A DNA stretch of 34,659 bases from Exilispira sp. (lineage in GTDB: Bacteria > Spirochaetota > JAAYUW01), in the NCBI GenBank assembly GCA_012517545.1, contig JAAYUW010000060.1, positions 1-34,659 of the forward strand, given 5' to 3'. The translations under genes and the position numbers were made by a program. Below the pieces are notes generated by a model. It worked only from the letters and a program-made list of their open reading frames with translations, made no database searches and had not been told where the DNA came from. This document shows positions 8,782 through 19,108 of the stretch, in pieces (position 1 is the stretch's first letter; the number at the start of each line of letters is the position of its first letter).

Positions 8782-9863
8782 CTGTTTCCCTTTGTTTTTC
8801 TTGTTAATGCATAAAGGATCATACCCATAGAAATTATTATTCTAAATATTTCAGACATATCTGTCTGTAGTAAACTATTTATAACAGAAGGAGCCATAGT
8901 TAATATGCCCTGAAATAAAAAAGTCCCAATTATTACATTACCAATATTCGCCTTATGAACAGATGCTCCACCTAAAAGAATAGCTGCGACTGCTGGAAAT
9001 CCCATATATAAAGGACCATTATATATCTGAATGAATCCATAACTTTGTTGATAAATTATAATACCAATTGCCCCTAAAACAGTAGAAATAACAACAGAAA
9101 GGGTTCTCATTTTATCAACATTAACACCAGATGCTCTAGCAAAATCTGGATTTGATCCAACTGCAGTCATTGCTGTTCCAACTTTAGTATGGAAAAAAGC
9201 CCATATTAAAAAGCATAAAAGTGCAAAAAATAAAAACATACCGGTTGGAAAATAGAAAGTCTCTCCAATCCTTATTGAAAGTATATTTGAGAGACTATTT
9301 TGCCAGAATTTTTGAGTTGATATTGTTGTCCTTAAACCTTTTCCTGCATAACCCCATACCATAACTGGACTTCTAAATGGCAAAAGTAGCCAAAAAATAC
9401 AAAACAAAGAAACTGAGGAAAATCCAACATATGTGGCTATCATCATTTCATCGCCCTTTACCCTATTTAATAGCTGACCATAGCCATAACCAAAAATTAC
9501 TGCGAAGGGGATTGAAATTGCGATAGCACTAAATAGACCTTTTAAACCAGTTAAATTGAATTCAATGCTTAAAAGTGCACCTAAAATACCTGCAATAAAC
9601 CCAAGAGGAAGACCAAAATTTAATCCGCATCCAGATTGAACCATAGGTACAAGGGCTAAGACCATTATTGCATTCATTCCTACTCTTACAAGGGTATCTG
9701 AAAGGCTTGTACTTAGTTTAAGTTTAGCAATTGGAGTCATCGCAAAAAGCAATACTAAAAAAATACCAATTATTATCCTGGGCCAACCTGCAACATCTAT
9801 AAAATTTTTTAATGCTTGACCCAAGTTTTTCTTTTCCTTAATGCTATTTAAATTTTCTTTCAT
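8778..9863 (-). CDS. CUT2-type ABC importer permease, first subunit
   Basis: A 361-residue polytopic membrane protein of the same superfamily as its downstream neighbour (YufP-like). The coupling stretch reads HTKVGTAMTAVGSNPDFARASGVNV, and a Gly-rich AAILLGGASVHKANIGNVIIG segment follows. I place the start at the ATG at 9863, which has AGGA seven bases upstream. A TTG two codons further up would sit too close to that ribosome site. The gene starts 12 bases after the ATPase stop, and its stop overlaps the next start. It forms half of the membrane channel of the importer. Confidence 0.9.
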   Translation of the reverse strand: MKENLNSIKEKKNLGQALKNFIDVAGWPRIIIGIFLVLLFAMTPIAKLKLSTSLSDTLVRVGMNAIMVLALVPMVQSGCGLNFGLPLGFIAGILGALLSIEFNLTGLKGLFSAIAISIPFAVIFGYGYGQLLNRVKGDEMMIATYVGFSSVSLFCIFWLLLPFRSPVMVWGYAGKGLRTTISTQKFWQNSLSNILSIRIGETFYFPTGMFLFFALLCFLIWAFFHTKVGTAMTAVGSNPDFARASGVNVDKMRTLSVVISTVLGAIGIIIYQQSYGFIQIYNGPLYMGFPAVAAILLGGASVHKANIGNVIIGTFLFQGILTMAPSVINSLLQTDMSEIFRIIISMGMILYALTRKTKGNR

Positions 9864-9875
9864 ATTCAAATCCTG

Positions 9876-11465
9876 TTAGTTTTGCTTTGAACTTCCTACC
9901 ATTAACATTCCAAATTCTTCAAGATCTGCTGTTGGAGGTAAAATTCCTGAAATCCTTCCTTCATCAACTATAGCTATCCTATCACAGACAGATCTTAACT
10001 CTTCTAACTCAGAGGATATAATGACAATTGTTGTACCATGTTCTTTATTATACTCTTTCAATGCCTCAAGAACAAGTTTTTTAGCTCCTACATCTATACC
10101 ACGAGTTGGTTCTGAAACAAATAGAATTTTAGGGTCTAAAACAAAAGCTTTTGCAAGGCATATTTTTTGTTGATTTCCACCAGATAGTTGTTGTGCAATC
10201 TGCTTTGTACTTGTACATTTTATTTCAAATTTATTAATATAATATTTAGCAATTTCTTCGATTTCTTTATCATTTCTCCACTTTATAAGACCTTTAATTA
10301 GTTTTTTCAGAAATTTTTCCTGCACTTGCATGGCTGTAAAAGAGATATTCCAATCGATTGGTTCTTCCAAAAGAAGTCCAACTCCTCTTCTATCTTCAGA
10401 AACAAATGCTAAACCCTGCTTTATTAATTTATGTGTATTTTGAAGTTCAAGTTTTTTACCTTCAAATATAACCTGCCCGCCTGCTGGAAATAATCCCATA
10501 ATTCCATTTGGAATTCCAAGTTTACCTTGCCCAGCAAGTCCTCCAAAACCTAAAATCTCGCCTTTTCTTACATCAAAAGAAACATCTCTAACAAGCTCAC
10601 CAGGCATATCAACCCATAGATTTTTAACAGATAGTATTATTTCATCTGAAATATTTTTGCTTAAATTATCTTTGGCTTTTGATTCAACTGAGTGTCCTAC
10701 CATCCATTCTACTACCTGTTTCATATTTGTCTTACTTGTTTCTATTTCACTTACAAGCTTACCATCTCTTAAAACTACTATTTTATCTGCTATATCAAGA
10801 ACTTCTTGAAGTCTATGACTAATAAAAATAATTGATACTCCTTCTTTTGCCAATTTTTTCAGTGCTTTAAGTAAAATATCTGCTTCTGATTCTGTAAGAA
10901 CAGCGGTAGGTTCATCAAGGACGATGATTCGTGCGTTTGCTCTTTCAAGCTCTCTTGCTATTTCAGTAAATTGTTTGTGCCCAACAGGCATTTCTGCAAC
11001 AAGCATATCTGGATCAATATTTACCCCAAGTTTATTAATAGCATTAATAGCTTGCTGTCTCATTTTTTCATAATCAAGAGTCTGCATTCTGCTGCCAAAA
11101 AGTTCCACTAAAAAATTATATTTTAATGGTTCTTTATTTAGTAAAATATTTTCAGTTGCAGTAAAACCAGGCAGTAATGAAAATTCTTGATGCACCATTC
11201 CAATCCCTGCTGCAATGGCATCAAAAGGAGAACTGAAAATAACTTTTTGCCCATCTATTATTACATCTCCAGAATAACCACCAGTTTGATTTATAACTGG
11301 CATACCAAAAAGAATATTCATTAATGTAGATTTTCCAGCACCATTTTCACCAACAAGTCCTAAAATCTGCCCTTCATTTAAGGTGAAAGAAACTGAGCTT
11401 AATACTCTGTTCCCATAAAATTCTTTTGAAATTTCTTTCATTTCCAAAATAGGCTTTTGACCCAT
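9876..11465 (-). CDS. CUT2-type ABC importer ATPase with two nucleotide-binding domains
   Basis: A 529-residue fused double ABC ATPase (RbsA/MglA/YufO architecture) that energises the two permeases. Domain 1 has an intact Walker A GENGAGKST (39-47) and Walker B VLDEP (Asp184-Glu185), but its signature is degenerate, MPVGHKQ (159-165). Domain 2 has a full signature LSGGNQQ (427-433), but its P-loop ends in GQGKLG, with Leu for Ser/Thr, and its Walker B reads FVSEP, with Ser451 in place of Asp. In the head-to-tail sandwich this leaves one consensus ATP site and one degenerate site. AAGGGG stands seven bases before ATG. A terminator separates it from the binding-protein gene upstream. Confidence 0.94.
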   Translation of the reverse strand: MGQKPILEMKEISKEFYGNRVLSSVSFTLNEGQILGLVGENGAGKSTLMNILFGMPVINQTGGYSGDVIIDGQKVIFSSPFDAIAAGIGMVHQEFSLLPGFTATENILLNKEPLKYNFLVELFGSRMQTLDYEKMRQQAINAINKLGVNIDPDMLVAEMPVGHKQFTEIARELERANARIIVLDEPTAVLTESEADILLKALKKLAKEGVSIIFISHRLQEVLDIADKIVVLRDGKLVSEIETSKTNMKQVVEWMVGHSVESKAKDNLSKNISDEIILSVKNLWVDMPGELVRDVSFDVRKGEILGFGGLAGQGKLGIPNGIMGLFPAGGQVIFEGKKLELQNTHKLIKQGLAFVSEDRRGVGLLLEEPIDWNISFTAMQVQEKFLKKLIKGLIKWRNDKEIEEIAKYYINKFEIKCTSTKQIAQQLSGGNQQKICLAKAFVLDPKILFVSEPTRGIDVGAKKLVLEALKEYNKEHGTTIVIISSELEELRSVCDRIAIVDEGRISGILPPTADLEEFGMLMVGSSKQN

Positions 11466-11619
11466 TTAAAGCCCCTTTATTGTGTTTTCTATCACTTTCT
11501 ACTTTATATTTAAATAAATTCAATATTTTTTTATCTTTCTTGAAATTATTATATTATTTTTTATTTTTACTAATTTATAAGTATAAAAAGATTTTTTAAA
11601 TATAAAAACTTTTAAGTAT

Positions 11620-11657
11620 CTAAAAAAATAACAAATGGGGGCTTATGAAAGCCCCCA
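11620..11657 (-). terminator. Intrinsic terminator between binding-protein and ATPase genes
   Basis: A hairpin with an 8-bp core stem (GGGGGCTT/AAGCCCCC, 37-44 with 49-56 of the 11600 block) and a 4-base loop is followed on the minus strand by ATTTGTTATTTTTTT. It lies just after the stop of the binding-protein gene and about 150 bases before the ATPase ATG. It should end most transcripts after the first gene, with read-through giving lower levels of the membrane complex. It is the strongest GC-rich stem in this AT-rich stretch. Confidence 0.8.
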
Positions 11658-11674
11658 ATGATTAAAAAAGCTAA

Positions 11675-12877
11675 TTATTTGATATTGAAATATTTTTCTG
11701 GAACAACTTCTTTTGTCATACCAAGATAACCAAGTCCAAATACATAAGTATCCTGATAGAGAAGAACATGGTTCATCTTCTTTTCACCTGTTGCCATATC
11801 AACATAGTAAGAACCATTCCATTCTGCACCAGGAGTAAATTTCATATAAGAATCCATAAGATCCTTGAAGTTATCGAGTTTAGCTGCGCCTTCGATGATT
11901 CTCTTTGCAAATTCAGCTAATCCCGCAGTAGTTGTATAACCATAAGAGTAAGCCCAAGTTCCCATTCTCTTAGCACCACCTGCTGCAATAACAGCATCTT
12001 CAACTTTCTTCAAAATAGCTGGCCAGTTGCCTGCTTCTTTTGAAAGATCTATACCAAGAGCTCCTGGATAACCCATTAATGGAGAAGGAAGATCTGCTTC
12101 TACAAAATAACCACCAAGTTCTGCAATTCTTTTTAATAGAGGCTCTGTGTGAGCATCATTTGTGCAGAAGAAAGCAGCATTTTTTCCATATTTTTCGAGC
12201 CATTGTGGAACATGTTCAAGAATATATTGCTGAGCACCAGGAACACCAACATCTGTTGTTGGATCTGGAGCTGTTTCGAAAGCAAATTTTAATCCGAGAT
12301 CTTTACAAGCAGCTTCCATTATTCTTCTTCTTCTTGAAAGAAGTTCATAACTCATATGTCTTGGGAAAGAAATATGAACAAATGTATCTGCACCCATTTT
12401 TTTAGCAGCTAAAATGATTAAATATCCTCTTGCGATATTGTCAGCATTAACTGCTAAATCAGCTGCACTTTCGATTACATTTGGATCTTCATGAGGTTCA
12501 CCAGCGAAAAGAAGAATGTTTCTGTCTGGATATTTTTCTTTAATCTTTCTGAAAGCTTCAGTTGTGCCAGGAACAGCCTGGTTAACAATAATAGCTTTCA
12601 TAAGTGGATCATCAGCAAGACCAACAATTTGAGCAATTGTGGTTTCCATTTCTGAAGTGAAGTTATCTGGGTAAGTAATATGTTTGATAACACCACCTTT
12701 GTCAGCATCACCATAAAGCTGGATTAATGCTTCTGCTCCTCTCAATTCATCTTCTGCTTGAGAAACAGTACCTGTAACGATACCGATATGGAATTGAGCT
12801 TTAGCAGCTTTTTTGTTACAACTAAAAGCAAAAACCATGATAACAATAAGTATGATAGCGATAATGGTCTTTTTCAA
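11675..12877 (-). CDS. DUF3798-type solute-binding lipoprotein of the ABC importer
   Basis: A 400-residue lipoprotein, predicted periplasmic substrate-binding component. The signal peptide MKKTIIAIILIVIMVFAFSC ends in a lipobox with Cys20. The mature part has a periplasmic-binding-protein fold pattern (FHIGIVTGT at the start, MKAIIVNQAVPGTTEAF, NAAFFCTNDAHTEPLL). I recognise it as DUF3798-like, a family without an assigned ligand as far as I know. The start is a TTG at 12877, five bases after a perfect AAGGAGG. An ATG 18 bases further up lies before that ribosome site and cannot use it. It is the first gene of the importer operon, with a promoter about 45-70 bases upstream. Confidence 0.86.
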   Translation of the reverse strand: MKKTIIAIILIVIMVFAFSCNKKAAKAQFHIGIVTGTVSQAEDELRGAEALIQLYGDADKGGVIKHITYPDNFTSEMETTIAQIVGLADDPLMKAIIVNQAVPGTTEAFRKIKEKYPDRNILLFAGEPHEDPNVIESAADLAVNADNIARGYLIILAAKKMGADTFVHISFPRHMSYELLSRRRRIMEAACKDLGLKFAFETAPDPTTDVGVPGAQQYILEHVPQWLEKYGKNAAFFCTNDAHTEPLLKRIAELGGYFVEADLPSPLMGYPGALGIDLSKEAGNWPAILKKVEDAVIAAGGAKRMGTWAYSYGYTTTAGLAEFAKRIIEGAAKLDNFKDLMDSYMKFTPGAEWNGSYYVDMATGEKKMNHVLLYQDTYVFGLGYLGMTKEVVPEKYFNIK

Positions 12878-12920
12878 GGTATCCTCCTTATACATTTTCA
12901 GCTATTTCTAGCTTAGAATA

Positions 12921-12948
12921 ATAATAATATTTGTTTATCAATTGTCAA
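12921..12948 (-). promoter_or_regulatory. Promoter of the DUF3798 importer operon
   Basis: On the minus strand TTGACA (perfect -35) is followed after 16 bases by TATTAT (-10, two mismatches from the usual hexamer). The expected start of transcription leaves a leader of about 35 bases. An inverted repeat TTTATC...GATAAA flanks the -35 and could be an operator. The hexamers are seen directly; regulation is inference. Confidence 0.55.
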
Positions 12949-13171
12949 TAGATAGATAAAACTTTTATTAAATTATATAAAATATATTTTATAATTAATT
13001 TTTATATTATTCGTATTAACTTAATTTTATAACTATTTTTATCTATATTTTATTAATTTTGTAAGCAGCCTATTCAAAACTTAATAAAAAATTAAATTTT
13101 AAATTTGATAAAACTTATAAATTAAAAAATATCTTTTAAAAATTAGAATTTTTTTTGGATATAAATATATT

Positions 13172-13208
13172 AAAAAAGGCTATCTCAAAAACTGAGATAG
13201 CCTTTTTT
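13172..13208 (-). terminator. Strong terminator after groEL
   Basis: A 10-bp perfect stem GGCTATCTCA/TGAGATAGCC with a 5-base loop is flanked by A6 and T6, so it can act in both directions. It stands 28 bases after the groEL stop. It isolates groEL from the importer operon, whose promoter lies 220 bases further on. Confidence 0.92.
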
Positions 13209-13236
13209 AATATAAGAAATTAAATTTTCAAAATTA

Positions 13237-14880
<1,644 letters not shown>

Positions 14881-14907
14881 TTATTAAAATTTATTTATTC
14901 AAAATAT

Positions 14908-14937
14908 AATATAACAAAAATTTTATTAATTCGGCAA
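14908..14937 (-). promoter_or_regulatory. Possible groEL promoter
   Basis: In the 113-base gap before groEL, TTGCCG and TATATT are spaced 18 bases apart on the minus strand. This would start transcription about 30 bases before the ATG. The match is moderate and the region is very AT-rich, so chance matches are likely. Confidence 0.35.
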
Positions 14938-14981
14938 TATTTTTGATAATATTTTTAATAAAATTTTTTATTTCCAGTTAT

Positions 14982-15956
14982 TCAGGACTTTTCAGTTTTC
15001 GTTTTCCCGGTCTTAAATGTAAGTAAAACTGCTGCGCAAATGATAAGTATAGAACCTGCGATTATTATAATATTGGGAATAAATTTGAGAAAAATAATCT
15101 CATTTATAGAAGTAAAAACAACAGTCATATAAAAAAGAATTGACGTAGAACTAGTTGGTAAGACCGAAAGAGCAAAGTTCCATAAAAGATAGGCAAGAAA
15201 AGATTGGAATATTCCCATTTCAAGTATAAGCCATATGTCAATTCTTTGTAGTAAGCTAAACCTCATTGTGAAAAGAAATGGAATACCTGCAAGTGCTGAA
15301 TATAAAAAAACCTGAAATAGTATATTTATCATCATTTTAAATGATATTTCAAGATTTTTGCTCATATAGAATCTTGCTGAAAAATAGGTATATATTCCAA
15401 AGGTAATACCTGCTATTACTTCACATATCACTCCCAGATAGAATTCCGAGTTAGATATCGTAAGCCCACCCTTACCTATAACTATTAGAACAAGACCTCC
15501 AAAAGATATTATTAGTGAGATTAATTCAGTAATTGAAGGCTTTTTCTTATCGAAGATGATGGCAAATAAAACAACAAAAAAAGGAGAAAGATTTTCCAGG
15601 AGCATAACTAAAGTTGCCGGAATATATTTTAATCCAAGATGATAAACTATGGAGTTAGAGAGTAAGCCGATAAGAGATAATGGAAGTAAATATTTCCAGA
15701 ACTTAAAATATGAAAAATCAAAATTTCTCGTGATAATTAAAAAGAAAAGAAAGAGAACACACCCGATGATCAGTCGAAGTTCCATAACGCCAAGCATGGA
15801 AACTCCATCCAGAGCCAGAAATCTCCCTGCTACTCCATGAATTCCCCAGCTAAAAAGTGCAATCCAAAGAGCAACAATTGCTAAAATTCTTGTTTTTTGA
15901 AATGATTTTTGTTTATTAAGAGATTTTTCAATGTTTCTACTAATATTTTTTTTCAT
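14982..15956 (-). CDS. EamA/DMT-family transporter
   Basis: A 324-residue inner-membrane protein with ten predicted helices arranged as two EamA repeats (about residues 28-160 and 170-310). A charged N-terminus of about 22 residues precedes TM1. The segment PATLVMLLENLSPFFVVLFAIIF at the end of the first repeat and its counterpart PTSSTSILFYMTVVFTSINEII in the second are typical of the family. Members export metabolites or amino acids; the substrate cannot be told. AGAAGA lies about nine bases before the ATG, a weak site. Two inverted repeats lie upstream. The groEL gene follows after 113 bases with its own probable promoter. Confidence 0.9.
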   Translation of the reverse strand: MKKNISRNIEKSLNKQKSFQKTRILAIVALWIALFSWGIHGVAGRFLALDGVSMLGVMELRLIIGCVLFLFFLIITRNFDFSYFKFWKYLLPLSLIGLLSNSIVYHLGLKYIPATLVMLLENLSPFFVVLFAIIFDKKKPSITELISLIISFGGLVLIVIGKGGLTISNSEFYLGVICEVIAGITFGIYTYFSARFYMSKNLEISFKMMINILFQVFLYSALAGIPFLFTMRFSLLQRIDIWLILEMGIFQSFLAYLLWNFALSVLPTSSTSILFYMTVVFTSINEIIFLKFIPNIIIIAGSILIICAAVLLTFKTGKTKTEKS

Positions 15957-15973
15957 ATAAATATTCTTCTAAC

Positions 15974-16053
15974 AGTATTCTTAATACTCTTAAAGCCAAA
16001 GGATAAATAACTTTTTTGCATTTTTGCAGTTGTGATTGTTAAGATATATCACA
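15974..16053 (-). promoter_or_regulatory. Two inverted repeats upstream of the EamA gene
   Basis: AGTATT-CTT-AATACT is a perfect 15-base inverted repeat at 15974-15988, about 18 bases before the EamA start. TGTGAT and ATCACA at 16031-16036 and 16048-16053 form a second inverted repeat with an 11-base spacer. The second overlaps a possible -10 (TATATC, 18 bases after TAGACA on the minus strand). The half-sites resemble CRP boxes, but the spacing is wrong for CRP. These could be operator sites for regulators not encoded in this window. Confidence 0.3.
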
Positions 16054-16132
16054 TATTGTTTATAATTGTCTATATTTGATCCACTCCATAACAATAAAAA
16101 AAATAGGCAAATCGGTATTTTGTAGTTAATGC

Positions 16133-17149
16133 TTATACATTAGCAATTGCTCTTGGTACCGGTAGATCTATCATTGTTACAAGACCAGCAGGAGCATCTT
16201 TAACTATTGGTATCATATTCACAGCCATTGAAATAGTACCTTTTCCACCTGGTATTTCTGGCTTAATGCTCATTGAAACAAATGGATCACCATATATCTT
16301 TATATAATCACCGGTTTCGATGGCTTCAATCTCCGGATGTATCTGTTGAGGATGTATCAATCTGACTTTTTCGGTACCATGTTTATCATAACCAACGCCA
16401 ATATGCCTGCATCCAGCAACCATTCCAGGTTCAACTTTAACAACAGGAGTTTCTCTATATGTTGTGGAAATAATTGGCTCTCTACTTTGTTCTATCCTGC
16501 CAAGCTCCCAGCCCATCGCCTCAAATATCATAGAAATAGACTCGGGAAATCCTACATGCCCAACTATCTTACCAGACTTTAGCCCTTCGTTAAATTGTTC
16601 AACTGTAGTTCCTACCCCCTGTGTTTCCATGACAGTTTTTCCAAAAGGAGAAAGATCATTTATTCTTGAGGCTTCTATTCTCTCAACGTCAAGGCATACA
16701 CCTGTTAAAGAGACTATAAGGGTATCAAGAACAAAACCTGGATTTATTCCAGTCCCAAGGATAGTAACATCATTTTTTTTAGCTATCTCATCAAGCTGCT
16801 TTGCAAGCTCAGGTTCCTGTGCCCATGGATAGGACATCTCCTCAGCAATGGTTATGCAGGATATCTTTGCCTCGGCAATCATTTTTATTTCTTTAAAAAC
16901 AGCCTTTGTAAAAGAGTTTATATTTAAAAGAACAATATCAGCAGCTTTTTCTTTTATCACCAGCGAAGGATCTGTATAGTATGGAACATTTATGTTTCCT
17001 AAGCCTATCATTTCTCCGACATCTGCATTTCCCTTTGGCTTTTTGATATCTATTCCTGCAACAAGTTTAAGTTTTGATGGTTTTCGTAGTATAAGTTTAA
17101 CCATACCACTACCCATACTTCCTAAACCCCATACTATTACACGATACAT
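16133..17149 (-). CDS. ord: 2,4-diaminopentanoate dehydrogenase-like oxidoreductase
   Basis: A 338-residue NAD(P)-dependent enzyme resembling Ord, which converts (2R,4S)-2,4-diaminopentanoate to 2-amino-4-oxopentanoate in clostridial ornithine fermentation. The Rossmann start MYRVIVWGLGSMGSG carries GLGSMG at 8-13. The segment GTGINPGFVLDTL near residue 130, and the length, fit Ord and the dihydrodipicolinate reductase-like fold. The start has a perfect AGGAGG five bases before ATG. No ornithine aminomutase, racemase or thiolase gene is nearby, so the pathway is not shown by context. It may act on another amino acid intermediate. Confidence 0.72.
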   Translation of the reverse strand: MYRVIVWGLGSMGSGMVKLILRKPSKLKLVAGIDIKKPKGNADVGEMIGLGNINVPYYTDPSLVIKEKAADIVLLNINSFTKAVFKEIKMIAEAKISCITIAEEMSYPWAQEPELAKQLDEIAKKNDVTILGTGINPGFVLDTLIVSLTGVCLDVERIEASRINDLSPFGKTVMETQGVGTTVEQFNEGLKSGKIVGHVGFPESISMIFEAMGWELGRIEQSREPIISTTYRETPVVKVEPGMVAGCRHIGVGYDKHGTEKVRLIHPQQIHPEIEAIETGDYIKIYGDPFVSMSIKPEIPGGKGTISMAVNMIPIVKDAPAGLVTMIDLPVPRAIANV

Positions 17150-17758
17150 ATTACCTCCTAGATTTAATTTTAATAAATTACCTGGATAAAACAGTTAAGT
17201 TTACTTCAATATCTGGTAAAAAAATTAGATAGTTTGAAAGAAAACTGATGTATAAAATTTACAAAATTAAATTTTAATTTCAATGAAATTATTTTACTCA
17301 TCGCAAAAAATCCTGACATAACAGACAAAAGTGTAACATGGAAAATAATTATAAAAATAGTTAATACTGGTAATAATTAATAATATGTATATATTTATGT
17401 TGGGGAATTACCATACTTAATAATTAATAAATAATCGCAAATTAGATAATACAACTTTGGTTCATCCGGCTATGATAATTAATTATGATCTTCGTAATAA
17501 GCGAAGAGCGAAAATAAATAATTATATCTATGCATTATTGTTATAAGGATTTATACATTTCTTTTTTAAAATAAGCATGCACTTGTCGGATTAACGAGTA
17601 TGTATCCATGCTATACAAATTTTGCTCTAGTAATAAAAAGTATGCTAACCGGAAGTAACATAAGTTGTTGCCAGCACAAAAATAAGCCAATTAATTTAGA
17701 TTATTTTTTGAATATTTATTGAAACGATAACATGAAATATTAATTGCAGGATATTGAA
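17150..17758. other. 609-base divergent intergenic region with a repeat-related hairpin
   Basis: This separates the divergent ord-like gene and rarA and holds no convincing coding sequence. It contains the 13-mer TAATAATTAATAA twice (around 17373 and 17421) and the perfect palindrome ATAATTAATTAT near 17475. At 17487-17509 there is a hairpin with CTTCG/CGAAG arms ending in GCGAAGAGC, the same end sequence as the repeat element near 22.5 kb. No clear promoter for rarA is seen. Confidence 0.6.
17487..17509. repeat. Solo hairpin related to the GCTCTTCGC repeat ends
   Basis: CTTCG and CGAAG pair across a 7-base loop, and the right arm continues as GCGAAGAGC, identical to the terminal sequence of the structured repeat. 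There is no T run on either side, so it is not an obvious terminator. It may be a relic or excision scar of the repeat. Confidence 0.4.
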
Positions 17759-19060
17759 ATGGATCTTTTTGTAGTTGATAATATACCTCTTTCAAAAAGA
17801 GTCATTCCTTCCACTATAGATGATTTTGTTGGACAGCATCACCTTTTGGCCCCTGGTAAACCCATTAGAACAATGATAGAAACGAGGATTTTGCATTCGA
17901 TGATTCTTGTTGGGCCTCCAGCATCTGGAAAAACATCCCTGGCTCACCTTATATCCAGACAAATGAATATGATTTTTATTAATGAAAGTGCTTTAACCAT
18001 TGATTCTGAAAGTTTAAAAAAAATTTTTAGCATTTCATCAAATAAAATTCTATTTATAGATGAATTTCATAGATTAACAAGACCAAAGCAGGATATGCTT
18101 TTAGGTCCTCTTGAAAGGGGCGAAATAATAATAATCGGCGCTACCACTGAAAATCCTAATTTTATAATTCAGCCAGCTCTTAGATCGAGGATTTTTACGT
18201 TCGAACTTTATCCTCTCACTGATAAAGAAATAAAGAAGATCATATTGAACGCATTAAAGATTGACAAAATCCTCTCTAGCAAAAAAATAACAGAATCAGA
18301 CGAAGCTCTGGATTTTCTTGTTGAATATACAAAAGATGTTAGAAAATCTCTAAATGCTATTGAAATCTGCATAAACCAGAAAATAAAATCAGAAAATGAA
18401 TTAAGTGAGATAGTTATAGAAAAGGCTAATATTCAAACATTACTGCAATCTAAAGACACAGGATACTCAATGATAGATGGACATTATGATGTTATCTCAG
18501 CATTTATAAAGTCCATAAGAGGTAGTGATCCTGATGCGGCTGTATACTATCTTTCTATAATGCTTGAAAGTGGAGAAGATCCTCTTTTTATAGCAAGAAG
18601 GTTAAACATACTGGCATCTGAAGATATTGGTCTTGCCTATCCTGAGGCTTTACCTATCGCTACTAGTGCATATATCGCATGCGAAAAAATAGGCTTACCA
18701 GAAGCCAGGATTATTCTTGCTGAAGTAACTGTACTTTTTTCATTGCTGCCAAAAAGCAATACTGCATACGTGGCTCTTGAAAATGCTTCTTCGGATATAA
18801 GAAAAAACGGGACAATGCCAGTTCCGGAACATTTAAAAAATATTCACATTGAGTCAGATTTGCAGACTTACCTCTCTAGTAATAATTCAAAAGATTACAA
18901 GTATCCTCATGATTTTCCCGATCATTTCATAAATGAAAGCTATCTATCATCAAAAAAAGAATTCTTCCATTTTTCTAATCTTGGTTTTGAAAAACAACTC
19001 AAAAAATGGTTTGATTATCTAAGAAAAGATAATGCAAACTCTAATAAAGAGAATCTATAA
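17759..19060 (+). CDS. rarA: RarA/MgsA replication-associated recombination AAA+ ATPase
   Basis: A 433-residue clamp-loader-like AAA+ ATPase that works at stalled replication forks. The N-terminus MDLF...PLSKRVIPSTIDDFVGQ matches the family. Walker A is VGPPASGKTS (51-60), Walker B is LFIDEFHR (Asp101-Glu102), and the sensor region reads GATTENPNF (about 123-131). The C-terminal tetramerisation part has GSDPDAAVYYLSIMLESGED and ARRLNILASEDIGLA, characteristic of RarA. The ATG at 17759 has AGGA seven bases upstream and gives the family N-terminus; an in-frame TTG five codons earlier is less likely. It is one of only a few plus-strand genes and converges on the next gene, with 48 bases between. 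Confidence 0.93.
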   Translation: MDLFVVDNIPLSKRVIPSTIDDFVGQHHLLAPGKPIRTMIETRILHSMILVGPPASGKTSLAHLISRQMNMIFINESALTIDSESLKKIFSISSNKILFIDEFHRLTRPKQDMLLGPLERGEIIIIGATTENPNFIIQPALRSRIFTFELYPLTDKEIKKIILNALKIDKILSSKKITESDEALDFLVEYTKDVRKSLNAIEICINQKIKSENELSEIVIEKANIQTLLQSKDTGYSMIDGHYDVISAFIKSIRGSDPDAAVYYLSIMLESGEDPLFIARRLNILASEDIGLAYPEALPIATSAYIACEKIGLPEARIILAEVTVLFSLLPKSNTAYVALENASSDIRKNGTMPVPEHLKNIHIESDLQTYLSSNNSKDYKYPHDFPDHFINESYLSSKKEFFHFSNLGFEKQLKKWFDYLRKDNANSNKENL

Positions 19061-19108
19061 GATATTAACAGCAAAAAAAAGATGTAGAACCTTAAAAGAG
19101 TTAAACAA

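Noticed and set aside
12040-12405. 121-codon open frame on the plus strand inside the DUF3798 gene
   Set aside because: It is antisense to a clear lipoprotein gene, is low-complexity (Leu/His/Gln-rich), and has no ribosome site.
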